Source of the DNA: Lentinula raphanica
Lineage: Eukaryota; Basidiomycota; Agaricomycetes; Agaricales; Omphalotaceae
NCBI GenBank assembly: GCA_027919835.1
Contig: JANVFP010000006.1
Coordinates: 1,054,001-1,118,000 of the forward strand
Reading direction: 5' to 3'
Length of the DNA: 64,000 bases
Below are positions 28,269-43,400 of this stretch, piece by piece. The position numbers were made by a program, and so were the translations under genes. The stretch's first letter is position 1; the number at the start of each line of letters is the position of its first letter. Under the pieces are notes generated by a model, which did not search any database, was not told the DNA's origin, and saw nothing but the letters and a program-made list of their open reading frames with translations.

Positions 28269-29696
28269 TCAGAATCGGCGTGACGCTGCCTGTTGAGGAG
28301 GAATCTGTTGTGGTGGGGGTGGATGTCCTTGCATAGGCATCCCACCTTGCGACGGAAGTGGGTGACCTTGCATAGGCATTCCACCTTGTGGAGGTGGAGG
28401 ACCTCTGTACCCAGGACCTGGCGGGGGCATCCCACCACGCATTTGCATCTGGGGAGGAGGTCCACCACGACCGGGCCCGGGTCCGTATCCTTGGGGAAGC
28501 ATAGGTCCTCCCGGTCCGAAGCCTGCGGCACCTGGACCAGGTGGACCAGGCGGAGGACCTTGACCAGGCGGATAAGGTCCACGAGGAGGCTGATTAGGAG
28601 GATAACCCTGACCCATAGGAGGACCCGGACGACCTCCAGGTGGCAGAGAGTTGCTATGAGGAGGCATCACCGGACGCTGAGCGTCCGGTCCTGGTGTTCC
28701 GATTCCGCGAGGTGGCATAGGTCCATTGACACCTGGAGGCATAGGTGATGATCCTGAGCGCGGTGGTATAGGTCCGTTAGGGACAGGACCCGAGTCTTGA
28801 AGCGAAACAGGTGCAGGACCGCCCATACCACCTGGCGATTTTTCCGCAGCTTTCATTATTTCATCACTGTACGAATGTGAGATAGATACATATCCAAACA
28901 GGTCGTAGGACACTCACTCTAGCAAATTCAAAGCAGCACAGAGCACAACCCATTCGACGCAATCTTCATTGCCTTCGCCAAGGGTTTGCCATACCGCTTT
29001 CTCCTCGGGTGTCTTGCCAGTAATGCTTATTCGAGTACCACCACCGTTAGGATTTTTCTGGATTTTACCAAACTCAATACGCTTGGGAGGGATATTATGT
29101 CCGGCGTATGCAAAGTAGAACATACTCCAGAAGGCGGCGTTTGGATTTGGCTTTGAAATCTGAAACAATGGGAGATCTGGAGAGTCCGGAGATGGAAGAG
29201 ATAGTTTGTAGATGGGGGATATAACGCCAGTATTCGCTATAGTCCATTTCAGATTGCGCGAAGCTTCACATCGAGCGACACGAGATCCAGCAGGAGACGA
29301 ATGTCCTGGTTCTGAAACGGAGCGTTTACCGACTTCTTTAGGTGGAGGCGGGTATAGTTTGGCAACGCATAAATCGCCCTTGGGAGAAGGTGTTAACAGA
29401 TAGTTCTCCGAGTTCTGTCATGGTCGTTATGAGGAACATCAAGAGCGAATAGAGGAAAGAGCTCCCACAAAGTTTGTATGCAAATAAGAGTATAGAATGT
29501 TCTCCGGCTGGCCTAAATATGGCGATTTGAGAACCGTAACAGGTACGAGACATGAGGGTATTCACCGTGAGGAGTTACGATAAGTGTAGGCAGATGATTA
29601 GGAATTGGAGGATCAGTAGGGTGAGTATAAACCGCGTAAATTGCTGTAAAATTTGTGAGATCATGAACAGTCAAAGTTGGAGGACGTACCAGCCAT
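28269..29696 (-). CDS. Pro/Gly-rich C-terminal protein with conserved N-terminal domain, hypothetical
   Basis: Starts at the ATG complementary to 29694-29696, in a tiny exon (ATG GCT G) followed by a GTACGT intron; the next exon reads IYAVYTHPTDPPIPNHL. The middle exon encodes a folded-looking region (NPNAAFWSMFYFAYAGHNIP, EEKAVWQTLGEGNEDCVEWV). The last exon is a 200-residue Pro/Gly/Met-rich tail with PPGPPGPG runs and repeated GGMPMQGHP units. I do not recognise the family. Such tails are common in RNA-binding or coat-associated proteins, but no RNA-binding motif is visible. It is convergent with citrate synthase and divergent from RTS1. Confidence 0.65.
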
Positions 29697-30079
29697 GGTG
29701 ATGGACGCAAAGTAAGATAGCTGTAACTGCAGTTTCGGGTTGGCAGTGAATTGGAACCCCGTGACTTGCCTATTTTTGGTTCAGTCGTTGCTATGGTCAA
29801 AGAGCGCGAACAACGCTGTATATGCTGAGCTCGTAGGACACACAGCGAGTGAGATAGATGTGATGAAGATAGTATTATTCGATTTAGCAAGATTAAAGCA
29901 GTTCTTGACGTTAGTTTTGACAAAGTAACACCAGCGTCACGCGAGGTCACGCCTGGCAGTCACTTATGTCACAGTTGAATCGATTTAGTTCAGAGCCGCT
30001 CGACGACCACGACAACGGACAGCACAATCTTCCCACTTGTGATCATCAACGCCTCACACAGTCTCTTCGACTGTTCAAC

Positions 30080-32572
30080 ATGAACATGAAAGGTCTCAAA
30101 AAGACTTTGGTATCTTCTTTTCATCTCTTTGTTATATGCGCAACTGATACTGGTCCAGCTGAACAGAAAGAGCTCCCAGGACGGCACGTCCAAGAAGGAA
30201 CAGAAAGCCAGTGCTTTGGCTGCCTCTGCAGCTGCTAATCCACCACCTCCACCGCCAAACACTTCAAAGCCACTCCCGAATCCTACCATCTCTCTCAGCA
30301 ATGCCTCTAATCATAATTTGCAACAGCCTCGTTCATCATCTCCCGCTTCTTCGCAACCCTCTACTCCAGACCGCAGGCACTCAGGCGATGCTTCTCTCTC
30401 TCCTCCTATCGTGGTAGTCAGTCCCGACAACTCAGCAGATTCAACTCATCGTTCTCAGCTTTTGTCTGAACGTCATGCAAATCTTGATGGCCAAGGGAAT
30501 GCTACTCCTCCTCGTAATACCACTCTCAATCGCTTAAGAGCTGGCCCCAAAGATACTATCCCTATCGTTGGAAAACCTCCGCGGAAGCAGAGGAGCAGTC
30601 GTTTCGTCGTTACAGAAAAGGTCGAAATCGAGAGACTTCCGCCATTCATGGGTCTGTTTGCTGAAATGTCTTCACAACGTATCCTCTCAGCTCACACACT
30701 GACACAGAAACACCTGTCAATGAGCGACCAATCCTTTTCATCAAGAAACTGCATCAGTGTCGAGTCTTGTTCGACTTCAACGATGCCAGCGCTGAGTTGA
30801 AAGGTAAACAAATTAAAGCCCAAACTTTACATGAGATGCTCGAGTATATTACCACCCAACGTGGTGTTATCACCGAAAGTATATACCCCGAGGTGGTGAA
30901 CATGGTCCGTTTATCACCATACGACCTCTTCATATGGATGCTCATTGTCAACACGCTCTGTTTCAGTTTGCCGTCAACCTCTTCCGTTCTATACCCCCGC
31001 CGGTCAATCCAGTTGGCGATGCGTTCGATCCTGAAGAAGACGAACCGGTCCTCGAACTCGCCTGGCCCCATCTCCAAATTGTCTACGAATTCTTCCTTCG
31101 ATTCGTCGAAAGTCCGGAATTCAACACCAACCTAGCCAAGCGATACATCGATCAACCATTCGTTCTCAACCTTCTTGAATTATTTGACTCTGAAGATCCT
31201 CGAGAACGCGACTTTTTGAAGACCACGTTACACCGGATCTATGGCAAATTCTTGAATCTTCGCGCGTTCATCCGACGCTCCATCAACAACGTCTTCTATC
31301 ACTTCGTCTATGAGACTGAACGACATAACGGCATCGCCGAGTTGCTGGAAATTCTCGGTTCTATCATCAATGGTTTCGCCCTTCCTCTCAAGGAAGAGCA
31401 CAAAATTTTCTTGACGCGTGCCCTCATCCCTCTTCACAAGGTCAAAAGCCTTTCGCTATATCATCCGCAACTGGCATACTGTGTAGTACAATTCTTGGAG
31501 AAGGATCCCTCCCTAGCGGAAGATGTGATGTTGGGCTTATTGAAATATTGGCCCAAAGTCAATTCTCCCAAGGAGGTGATGTTCCTCAACGAGGTCGAAG
31601 AAGTACTGGACGTCACCGATCCTGTGGAATTCCAAAAAATACAGGTTCCACTGTTCCAGCAGCTGGCTAGGTGTATCAACAGCCAACACTTCCAAGTAGC
31701 TGAACGGGCGCTCTTGTATTGGAACAATGAATATGTGGTGAACTTGATGAGTGATAACCTTCCGACCATCTTGCCTATCGTTTTCCCTGCCTTGTATACC
31801 AACTCCAAATCGCACTGGAATAGGTACGTAGCTTCCCTTTCCATTGCAGCACATCTGACCCCTTTGATAGAACCATACATAGTATGGTATACAATGCATT
31901 GAAGTTGTTCATGGAGATCAATCCCGATCTCTTCGATGAAGTGATGCAACAGTACAAGCAAAGGAAGATCGAGTGCGTGGATAATCTATTCACCTTCCAT
32001 AACTGTAGCTTATCTATGTATCACAGTGAACAGCAACAAGCCGTTCATCGATATGATGCTTGGCAAAGGATGCGTCGAAAGGCCTTAGAAAACAGCGGAG
32101 GCAAGCTGCCTGAGGGATATGTGGAGATACCATACCCGTCGCCGCCTCCGCCTCCATCAGCCGAAGATATCGATATCCTAGATCTGTCTATGGAGCTCAA
32201 CGCAGCATCGATCGACGACGTGGCAGGAGATCTAGACGAGCATGGTATTGAACGAGTGCCGATGGCTGATCCTGGCCTTGATGTACGTTGACTCATCATA
32301 CCCCAAAGTTGTAGAGACATTGTATCTGAGAATTCATTCTTTTTTCTTATCTCTGTATATCCAGCAAACATACCCCGATGTAGGAACAGATCTCACAGGC
32401 TCAGGTCCCGGTCAGAGCCCCCACGTTCGTCGTAAAAGCGTGCTACCAGGTGTGTGCTTCACATGGATCTCTGTTCGGCGCTGTACTCATCAAAGTCGCA
32501 GTGGATCCTTCGGTTCTTCATGATCTACAAGCGCATCGAAGCCTTGATGAACCTAGGAACGGTTTACATTGA
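30080..32572 (+). CDS. RTS1: PP2A regulatory subunit B56/B' (Rts1 type)
   Basis: Directs protein phosphatase 2A to its targets, for example in mitosis and stress. A short first exon ([10 protein letters not shown]) splices to [16 protein letters not shown], like other fungal B56 starts. A Ser/Pro/Asn-rich linker of about 150 residues follows. The B56 repeat core then runs from [16 protein letters not shown] to the end of the HEAT repeats, with family blocks [39 protein letters not shown] and [20 protein letters not shown]. Introns are inferred near 30110-30160, 30652-30710, 30903-30960, 31825-31873, 31972-32027, 32279-32363 and 32450-32500. The last splice gives the ending RNGLH. It is divergent from the Pro-rich gene. 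Confidence 0.93.
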
Positions 32573-33103
32573 TCTATGATTAGCAGTCAATGGTGGACGA
32601 TGCTTGTCATCGAGAGAAAGCAGCTTTGATGCACATCGCTATCCACATACAATATACAGAGTATAAAGAAGGTCTCTCTCGTTCAAGTACACTCAGTCAA
32701 TATTCCAATCCATATCTTCACGCCCTTTCTTCAGATTTTCCTCCTATGATCTTCAATTTCTATCCTACTCATCAACATCAACTCCCTCTTTCCTCTTCTT
32801 TATTTTTCTGTAAGTAGCTTCGGAGTTTTATTTTGGCATGTTACCTTCTTCTAGTTGCGTTGTTCACTGTAATTCTGTCCTCTTTCGTGTGTCGACGTGT
32901 TCGACGTATAATGCTATGAACACTTTGCTCTTGCGTATTGAGGATGCAACTATGTGCATGATGAAGACCTGATGAAGACAAATGTTGGGATCAGAACTTT
33001 GACATGAACTACAAACCCTTGCAAACCCCGGGGCTTCATTGACGTACTTAAGTACATGGATACAAATTTGCAGCAAGTGAAAATGAAACGCGACTATGGC
33101 CCT
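32573..33103. other. convergent intergenic region
   Basis: 3' flanks of RTS1 (plus) and the DUF6534-like gene (minus). Pyrimidine-rich between about 32700 and 32815. I see no gene or repeat. Confidence 0.4.
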
Positions 33104-35420
33104 CTATGGCCGCGAGAATAGATATGGAACACTAAAGGCTCCCTCACGGTCCACCGATGTTCGACGCATTTTGGATGCTATTTGAAGGTGTTCTCCATCC
33201 ACAGAACACTTCTCAGACGACTTCCCGATTTCCTCCGTCTTGGTTGAGAGTTCCATCAGAGCGGGTGTATTTCTCGGTGGTAGATGCCTATGGGATGATA
33301 GAACGTCGATAAAGATTACAGCTGCATCGCCGACCACACTCACATTCAACGTATTTCCAGAGCCACTAACATCTCCATCAGAGCGAATCGGACTGAGTAT
33401 GATTCTACTCTGTAAGCCTGTTTCTATGTCGTCTCGCGTTTCTAGTGCTCTACTAGCAAAACGTATATCCTCGATATTCGAAACAGTCTCGTCTGCTCCA
33501 GGGCCATTGATGAAATGTCGAGCGTTCAAGTTGGCAAGAAAGGCTGAAAAGTAGATGGAGCATTGTGGATATTGGGCGATCGCGGTGTAAAAGTCTGTTC
33601 CACTAGCGGTCTCATCCTGTATGTATGCTTCTGGTAAGAATAATGCCGCAACTGAAGAAGAGGGATGTTTACGAGGATAAGGGAAATAATGGCAACGATG
33701 GCGGTCACCAGTCCGGTGTTAACGATTATTACCGTCAAACGGCTCATTGTTCTTGAAAGTCTAAGAATCACCAATAGTATCAATATACTACAGTTAATTC
33801 TCCTCACAAATAGCTGACCTTTTTGAACCTCTAACTCTGGGTCCATCGACAGAATCGGTATCTTTGAGGAGCATGATCATGGCGACAGCGATAACAACAT
33901 CGACTACAGCTGCCGCGACGAGTCCTACTCTTTTTAAATCCTGAAAATGGCACTGTTCAGTCTCGTGGTGATCAAATAACCATCTAAGACACACGAACCA
34001 GATTGATGGGAATGAAAATATTCTGTTTGTTGATAGAAAAGACACAGTATGCTATGAACACAAATAACTGGCAGTTAGCCCGCGCGCCACAGCTGATCAT
34101 ACAATAAATCGGTGCACGGGAAACTTACCTACGGTGACAGCTACACAGCAAGCAAATAGATCAGCGGTGCACTGCGGTCATCGAGATATCCACGCTGATA
34201 GGAATATCGCTGGTCGAATTTCAGCGTGCTCATGCTATGATGAACTAATGTTTCCTATCGCCCTACTAGGCACTTCAGTGGTAGATGTAGGAACATTTTT
34301 GTCCTATTTTATACTGCCGGGCTGGATTTTGCCAACCCCAGAGTAGTTCGGAAAGATTACGAGGAGCCAACACTTACGAACTTGCAAGACGGAAAGAGCG
34401 ACCTGGTTACGGACGGTGTCCGCATCTTAGCTATGCCAGGTGATCAATGAAGGTGTCACTCACTAGCACAATAAATATCAGCCAGAGATACCAAGTGTGT
34501 ACGTGGCGAGTGGTGGAAGCAACTGTACGGGATGAATGTGATGCTTCTCAGTTGCATTGCATCAGAAAGCAGCTCACATTTCGCTAGTCGCCGTAGATAA
34601 TACAGCTGTACAATGACTATGATGATCGACTGAAACGATTGATAGTATGTCAGACACAAACCAGGGAACCACACACGAGATACTCTTACCCCAACCCAGG
34701 CCTCATGCTAGGGAAGATGAATCAGGAGATTGAGATTTTGGAAACTGAGCAGTAGACATCCTCAACGCACCAGAGCTTCCCTAGAGCAAATATCAGCTGT
34801 TCAGGCCTATCCAATACTATGAGTGCATGTCAGCTTACTGTGGAGAGGCAAGAATTGCAGATATACGCCCCCAATTCTGGATCAAGGTGAACCACGCTGG
34901 GGGCAGGAAGAGTATACGTTGTTCAGGAAATGAACGATGTCAATACGGGGAATCAGACCACTCACGGACTTTCGTAATGAGTACCTTGTGAGCAGTATCA
35001 ACGATCCTAATGTGATTGTTGAGCGGATGTGCAGCTACAGTGTAAGGAATGGAAAAGAAGTACAAGAGGAATGCAATCTGTGGAGTATCGGTATCAGCAA
35101 ACAACGTTTTATTCACTCTGGACCGAGGTCTTACTAGTAGCTTCGTTGGCCAGGGATCGTTTGGATAACTAGTTGGTCAGTTTTCAACACCAGAGCTTCA
35201 TGACGAATTGAGATTTGACTAACTTCCAGTAGTATATATAACTAGTAAACCGAGTCAGTCAATTGGAGAATTGTTTTGGAAACATGACATACGTCTGGAT
35301 GACATTGATACCCCATAACGCGCACGATATATATGCTGCTATGATCAAAGCACCGTAGGAGGCAGAGAGATCCAATGCAATAGGATTTTGGACTGTCGTT
35401 GGAATGGCTTGAGCGGACAT
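33104..35420 (-). CDS. seven-helix membrane protein with C-terminal DUF6534-like domain
   Basis: A multi-exon gene starting at the ATG complementary to 35418-35420. The first exon gives SASYGALIIAAYISCALWG, the opening helix typical of mushroom 7TM proteins. The second-last region reads RLTVIIVNTGLVTAIVAIIS, then QCSIYFSAFLANLNARHF, matching the DUF6534 signature (a TM helix with an N-T-G motif, then LLANLNAR). The C-terminal tail is hydrophilic. Exons between about 33900 and 35300 are short and hard to place exactly; several GTATGT-like donors are present. The family is hugely expanded in Agaricomycetes and has no known biochemical function; a sensory or transport role is only speculation. 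Confidence 0.7.
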
Positions 35421-36010
35421 CCAGCCAAATGAGTAGTATCCCGAAAACTCTGGATGAACGAGACTACAGTCCTTTTATGTTCCGATAAGTCAATTATCGT
35501 ATTATTATAGCTAATGTGTAGTTCTGAGGATGAAACACGACTCACAGCAAATTACTGCATTTGTTGTATTCCCTGGTGATGAAATGTATGGGCAGGAGGT
35601 AGATCATGTACACAGCGCCCTTGTGGCGTGGTCGATGATGAGAACTTCGTCAAGGGGTTTCAAGTGCAAGGCAACATATATTCAGTCCGGAAATCTAAGT
35701 GGCATGGGGAAATCGTGATTGTTCAACGCATGCCAGCGCGCTCAGGTTTCAAAGGGGAGCTGTGAGGCTGGTTGGAAAAGACTCCCGAGACTGAGCCCTC
35801 CATCGCTGACTGTCGATTCAGAGTGAAAAGCGACCAGAAACAATCACGGGAGCTCTGGGTGTTCCTAGATGCGGTTTAACGAAGGGATTCATCGAAATAT
35901 CAAACATGGTGAACTGATCATCAGTGGCTAGAATCAAGTCTAAAGTTCAACGTTCGAACCCGAAACCGAGAACAAATAACTGAGCCACCTGTACAGCCAG
36001 AACGACATCA
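35421..36010. other. intergenic region
   Basis: Upstream of the DUF6534-like gene and downstream of the short-chain dehydrogenase. A small open frame at 35530-35718 shows no family resemblance. I see nothing else. Confidence 0.35.
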
Positions 36011-37381
36011 TCAGTAACCAACAACCTGGGCCTCACACCATTTCCATAACTTCTCCCTTAGTTCTGGGTCCTGGGCGTGTTTACTAGGAACCTGTCGTCG
36101 CGCCCAAGCAGTCAAGTACTGAAACCGACTGTCAGCCGCTACTGAAGTCGAAATACGGATATAATGTTGGTATACCTCCCCGTTCATCTCAAGAGCTGCC
36201 TCTGAGGTTGCCGCATACAAAGATGTTATCACGCCCAAAGACACTGGATAGATGCGTATTTTTTTGACTATCCATGCGATGATGGGATGCAAGTGGCGTA
36301 ACAACTCTGATTCAACACCTCCTGAAAAAAGTCGTGTTGATATCTACATGTGAGTCTGATGTTAGGAATCATGGGTGAACACGTACCTGGATGAAGAGCG
36401 ATAGCCACAACACCTTGATCGCCGTATCTTCGTGCTAGTTCCGAGGATATCAAGACCATACCCTGTCGAATCACCAAGAATGGACCACTTTTCTAGAACG
36501 AACTTGAAAACATTGAGAGTGGACCAGACTCACCAGCTTACTCTGGCCATACAAACGAGTTCCGGTGAGTTTCTTTCTTGCCTGTAATGACGCGTCTCCC
36601 TTTTGTAGTGAATCCCAGACGATGCCTTCTTTTGGTGCGGTCATTTCGTGCGCATCCGACGAAACAGATACTATGCGGACAAGTGTTGACTTGCCAGAAA
36701 CTTCACCTTTCGCAGTCCGTAGAAGTGTGGGCATCAATAGCATAGTAAGGAAGTAGTGTCCTGGAGAGCCTCATGAATGAATACCGCAAGTGTATACGAA
36801 TATTAGTACTATACCAAGAACATGCACACCGAATTGGATGTCATAGCCTTGTGAAGTTTGAGGTCCAATGCCAGGAGAGTATAGAACACCACTGCGAGTG
36901 GTAATCGTTGGGTATCGGACGAATTCTGCTAGTAGACTGGACGCTCACGCGTTGTTAACGAGAACATGCAATTCCTGTTCCAAAGACATGTACTCTTCTG
37001 CGGCTTTCCTGACGGAAGTAAGGTCGGCAAGGTCGAGCATCAAGAAATGAATGCTAGATTTTCCAGTGCTCTGGCAGATGTCGTCTATAGCGATGCGGGC
37101 TCTTTCTTCTGAGCGTGCGGCGAGATACACCTTAGCATTCCGAGTGACTAGCATCTATTCTCAAGACTTAGACTCGGTGATACAGAAATGAACGAATTCG
37201 TGAAGTCTGACCGTACCCGACAAGTTTCCAACCCAATACCGACATTGCCACCTGTAACCAGGAAGATCTGTCCAGTGAGGTCAGGGATATCTTCAGGGGC
37301 CTTCCAAGTTGGCTTTGGTGGCCACTTTTCGCTGAAAGAACCGACGCGTTTAGCTGGCGGAAGCTTTGACATGGCAGACAT
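36011..37381 (-). CDS. short-chain dehydrogenase/reductase (retinol-dehydrogenase-like)
   Basis: An NAD(P)-dependent oxidoreductase of the classical SDR type. The cofactor motif reads LVTGGNVGIGLET, the structural motif NNAG spans an intron near 36950, the catalytic Ser lies in VSVSSDAHEM, and the Tyr-Lys pair is YGQSK. The N-terminal extension PPKPTWKAPEDIPDLTGQ is typical of fungal WW-oxidoreductase/RDH relatives. Introns occur near 37140-37210, 36890-36950, 36750-36840, 36480-36530 and 36325-36390; the last joins LHPG to GVESELLRHLHP. The substrate cannot be told. The C-terminal helix region ends KWCEAQVVGY. Confidence 0.85.
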
Positions 37382-37881
37382 CACAGTTCGTGGTAAGATA
37401 GCTCTTTGCTGTTTAAGAACAGCTACGAGTTTTGTATGCCGAATGGTGGGAGAACATGATGGGAGTTGATCAGGAATTGATACAGTATAGCATTCCGTAA
37501 GTAGTACGCGCCTCGCCCGGTCGAACCGTGACCTTCCAGAATTCCAGTATACTCAAGTACTTTCAATGTATACTTTCAATGTAGACACTCAAAATTCAAG
37601 CACCGGCGAGAACAGAGAACTCAGATGGTGACTTAATCACAAACCACAGGTGCTAGATAGAAAAGAGCATGTATTACATGAGTCTAGCTATATATGTAGA
37701 ATATTGTTTGCAATGATATGTGTGTGTAATATACAATGTACAGTCGTGAAGTTATTCGAGAGACAAGAGAAACCATACAGCAGGCAGGAACTACAAGAAG
37801 ACGAGGGGTAGAGGTCGAACGTTTAATGATGATGATGACTATAGTCCAATACCCAAAGTCCGGTCACATCTAAGTAATTGT
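37382..37881. other. intergenic region
   Basis: Contains the dehydrogenase promoter (minus) and the HSP70 3' untranslated region. A short direct repeat of ACTTTCAATGTA occurs at about 37560-37585. No gene seen. Confidence 0.4.
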
Positions 37882-40069
<2,188 letters not shown>

Positions 40070-40150
40070 TTTGCGCGAAGTGTTAGATGGATGAAGGTAA
40101 GATGGATGTTAAGGATATGTGATCTGATGTGTCGAAAAGTTGAAAGGAAG

Positions 40151-40160
40151 TTTTATAATT
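40151..40160 (-). promoter_or_regulatory. TATA box of HSP70
   Basis: On the minus strand the sequence reads AATTATAAAA, about 82 bp upstream of the HSP70 start codon and 25 bp downstream of the heat-shock element. Confidence 0.65.
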
Positions 40161-40185
40161 TGAGCTAATCATCCTCGAAAGTTGC

Positions 40186-40215
40186 AGAACGTTCGAAAGT
40201 GTTCGAAATTGTTCC
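40186..40215. promoter_or_regulatory. heat-shock element array of HSP70
   Basis: Six consecutive 5-bp units: AGAAC, GTTCG, AAAGT, GTTCG, AAATT, GTTCC. Four match the nGAAn/nTTCn heat-shock factor half-site in strict 5-bp phase. It sits about 117 bp upstream of the HSP70 start codon, so HSF1-type induction is likely. Confidence 0.8.
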
Positions 40216-40484
40216 ACGAGCGTCTGTAACCACGTGAAATTTGTATTGCTCTTATGAGTCATATGACGTATCGCGGTACCCGTTCACTTCTGTCAGTGTT
40301 CACTTTCTCACTTTCGCGATCATTCCAGGCAGTAGAAGGGAGGCATAGAACCAGCCAGAAATGTATGGATTTCACCAGAAGTAATTGAAAAAAGTTAATT
40401 CATTAAAGACAACAGAAGGAGCACTCAAAGTTCGTTTTACAATCATTGAGCAGTAATAGTACATAGTACACAGTATGTACAATG

Positions 40485-43400
40485 TTAATGGCCTTGCGTT
40501 CCATTGAATTTGAGTGCACCGGCCAAGGTAGAGCCACCCGCGACAGGTCTCGACAATCTATTTTCCCCAGAGTTAACGACAAATTGAGCACTCGAAAATC
40601 CATTCAGATTGGCGAACGCTAGCAGACAAGATTGTCAGCGCTTTCTGCCTTCTGGCATAGCTGAGTACTCACTGATGTTGCGCATCGCATAGTAAGTGGC
40701 ATTGAGGGTATCGGGGTCGATGGTGAGAGTGAAGAATCCACGGTAAGAACCTTCACTCCACTGCAAGTCCAGATTCGCAGCGACATACTCCAGAGATTTT
40801 ACGTCCGCTGCAGCAGGTGCAATATTGGTACCAAAGGAAGAGCCTGATGTGACCGCCGTTCCAGCAAATTCCACTCCAATGGCACCCTGGCCCGTTAGAG
40901 GGTTATATCTGTAGAGACGTAGAGACGTGGCAGAGGTGAAAGGAGGCCGAAGAGAGAATCAGATCATTCATATCGAGCGAAATGATACTATAGAAAACTA
41001 TCAACGTACGTAGTTGAGTCGTTAGGATCTACGTGATGAGCGGGTAAATCCCAAGTTCAAGTGGCTGACGACCCGAAGAGACTTACGAGCAAGGTCCGAT
41101 ACCCAATTAGCATGGCTATCCCCCGAAAGCACGATCGTGTTGTTGATGTTGTTCTCGTACAAATAATTGAGGACACGTTCACGATTGGCACGATAACCAT
41201 CCCATGCATCCTAGCATTAGTAATAAAGGTCATTAGAGCTTTTTGAGGAATGTCAGATCACATACCAAGTCGACTAGAAGCCAGGGAAAGAATTCGAAGC
41301 GAAGACGATCATATGTCAGAAACCTTTGTAGAATATGAGCTTGGACCGTTTGGCTTACAAACCCCACTCTCGTTCAACTGCGTGAATACGATCTGTTGTC
41401 TGCGATAAGGAGGCCATATGGTTAAAAAGCCCGGTATTAAACAATGCCACCTACCCTACTACACGCCAGATTGCGCCTCGATTCTGGGATTCCGACAGCG
41501 TATTGAAAAACCCTGGCGAGACCCAAAGGACCACGTTCCTCGTCAATTTGAGCACGTAGTAAGCCACTAAGTGTACGAACATTTTTCTTGTTCGAACCCC
41601 ATCAACGAACGGTTAGGAAATGCCGCCAAAGTGTTGATAACTGTGCAGTTCAATCTAAAACAGTCAACCCGAGATGACCTTGACACGCACATTCTATATG
41701 ACCATGGTTGAACCCATTGATAAGAATCAATGCTTGTTCCAAGGATACTTACCAGTATTGTAATAAAGCTGTAGAGAAAACGCACGGTTAGGTCAGCCCT
41801 AAAATATGTCGATAGTGATACTTGCGTCAGTGATATCCCTGTCGTACTGGCCTGGAGTTCGGGATGATGTTATAACACTGCTTCCTAAAACTTCAAGAGA
41901 ACAAACACTGACGCGTGTCAAGCATAGTCAGATCTAGTAGTTTCCCAATTTCGAAATTTCGCCAGATCCTCAACTTGTCGTCAACTGTGACTTGTCGGAT
42001 AGGGAGCCATTCGTGGTATGCGCTACAAGGCATGGCGTCCGCTGGGTGAACCAGACCCATGATTGTCAGGCTACTCACCGGACGGCCGCCAATTTTCTAT
42101 CCGTGAAACATGCCCCCGAAGGTGAGAATTCACAACCAATAGCACTGTTGCCAAATCAGTATCTAAATCTCCCAGAAGCAGTCTTCGAGATGAACCTGTC
42201 GTTTGAGTCTGCTGTTCCTGCTTTCCAGGATTGGTCCGCGACCTAAATGACCAAAAAAAACATTCGTTCTGGAGTTCAAGTGACGAAAAAATACGGAAAT
42301 GTGCAACACCCACCTCGTGATCATCCTAAAACCATGCCTTCTTAGCGACTCCATCGCATGAGTGGTAGAACTAAGTGCCTTACCCTACAAGTACGTTCCT
42401 AGATAATCAGCAAATAATCCGGAGATCGAGGATCAGTACTAACCAAACAGTTATCCAAGGCCCACTCTGATGCGCAGCAAGAAGGCCTTCGTCCGTACGG
42501 TATTGATTTAACCTTTGTCGATAATCATGAACAGTAGCAAGTTCTCGCCCAGCTGTTTGCCGACCAATCGAAGCTCCGTTTCCGAGAGATTCATATATCT
42601 GAGATTTCATAGGACTCTGAGAGACAGTCTCCGAGGATGAGAATGTACACACATAATCTCCTAGATGCAGGAAAATCTCCGCACTAGTATTGTGAGCGGC
42701 ATATCCGTACGCATTAAACCAACCTATCGCGCAAAGATTTATGTAAGAGCACAGACATGCGTCATGAAGAAATAAATGTCTTGCCAGCTTGATACTGAGA
42801 GCAGGAGAAGACTGCTAACGTGAGGGGGGAACCTCCATTGACTTCGTTTGCAGGAGCTAAGTGAAAATCATGATCAAGCCCCGAGAGCTTACCCTAGTAG
42901 CTCACTTACTGTCTGAAGAAGGAAGCGTCCTGGTTGTACCAATAGGACTGACGTAAGAGGAATTAGTGCAGTCCGAAAACTGGAAAAAATATTTGGTATC
43001 GGGAGTCAAGTTGGTTGCCTCCACTTTGAGCGTCCAGTCGACGTCGTAGCTCGTGAAAGCCTCGCCAGAGTCAGCGATATTTCCCTGAAGGTCAGGAGAG
43101 GTGGATATGTTGAATGAAAGGCATGCAGGAACACTCTGATCTGGTAACTCCGTGGTCCCGGGAGGAGAGACTGGGACTGCGCGCGTCCAAAGTAAAACTG
43201 AAGTGTTGAACGGATCTCCCTATTCATCATTACTTTCGTACACGAGGATCGTCAGGATGGAAGACTTACACTAGCCACTGAGTTGAGTTATTTATGGGTG
43301 AATGAGGTGACATGTGAAGAACCAAGAGAAGCATACCAGAATGCGTGAAATTTAACCCTCCACTCCAGATGGTAGGGCTCTAGGAAATCCAGTCAGGTGG

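Noticed and set aside
28293..28748. Plus-strand Arg/Thr/His-rich frame
   Set aside because: Antisense of the Pro/Gly-rich tail; composition is a consequence of that strand.
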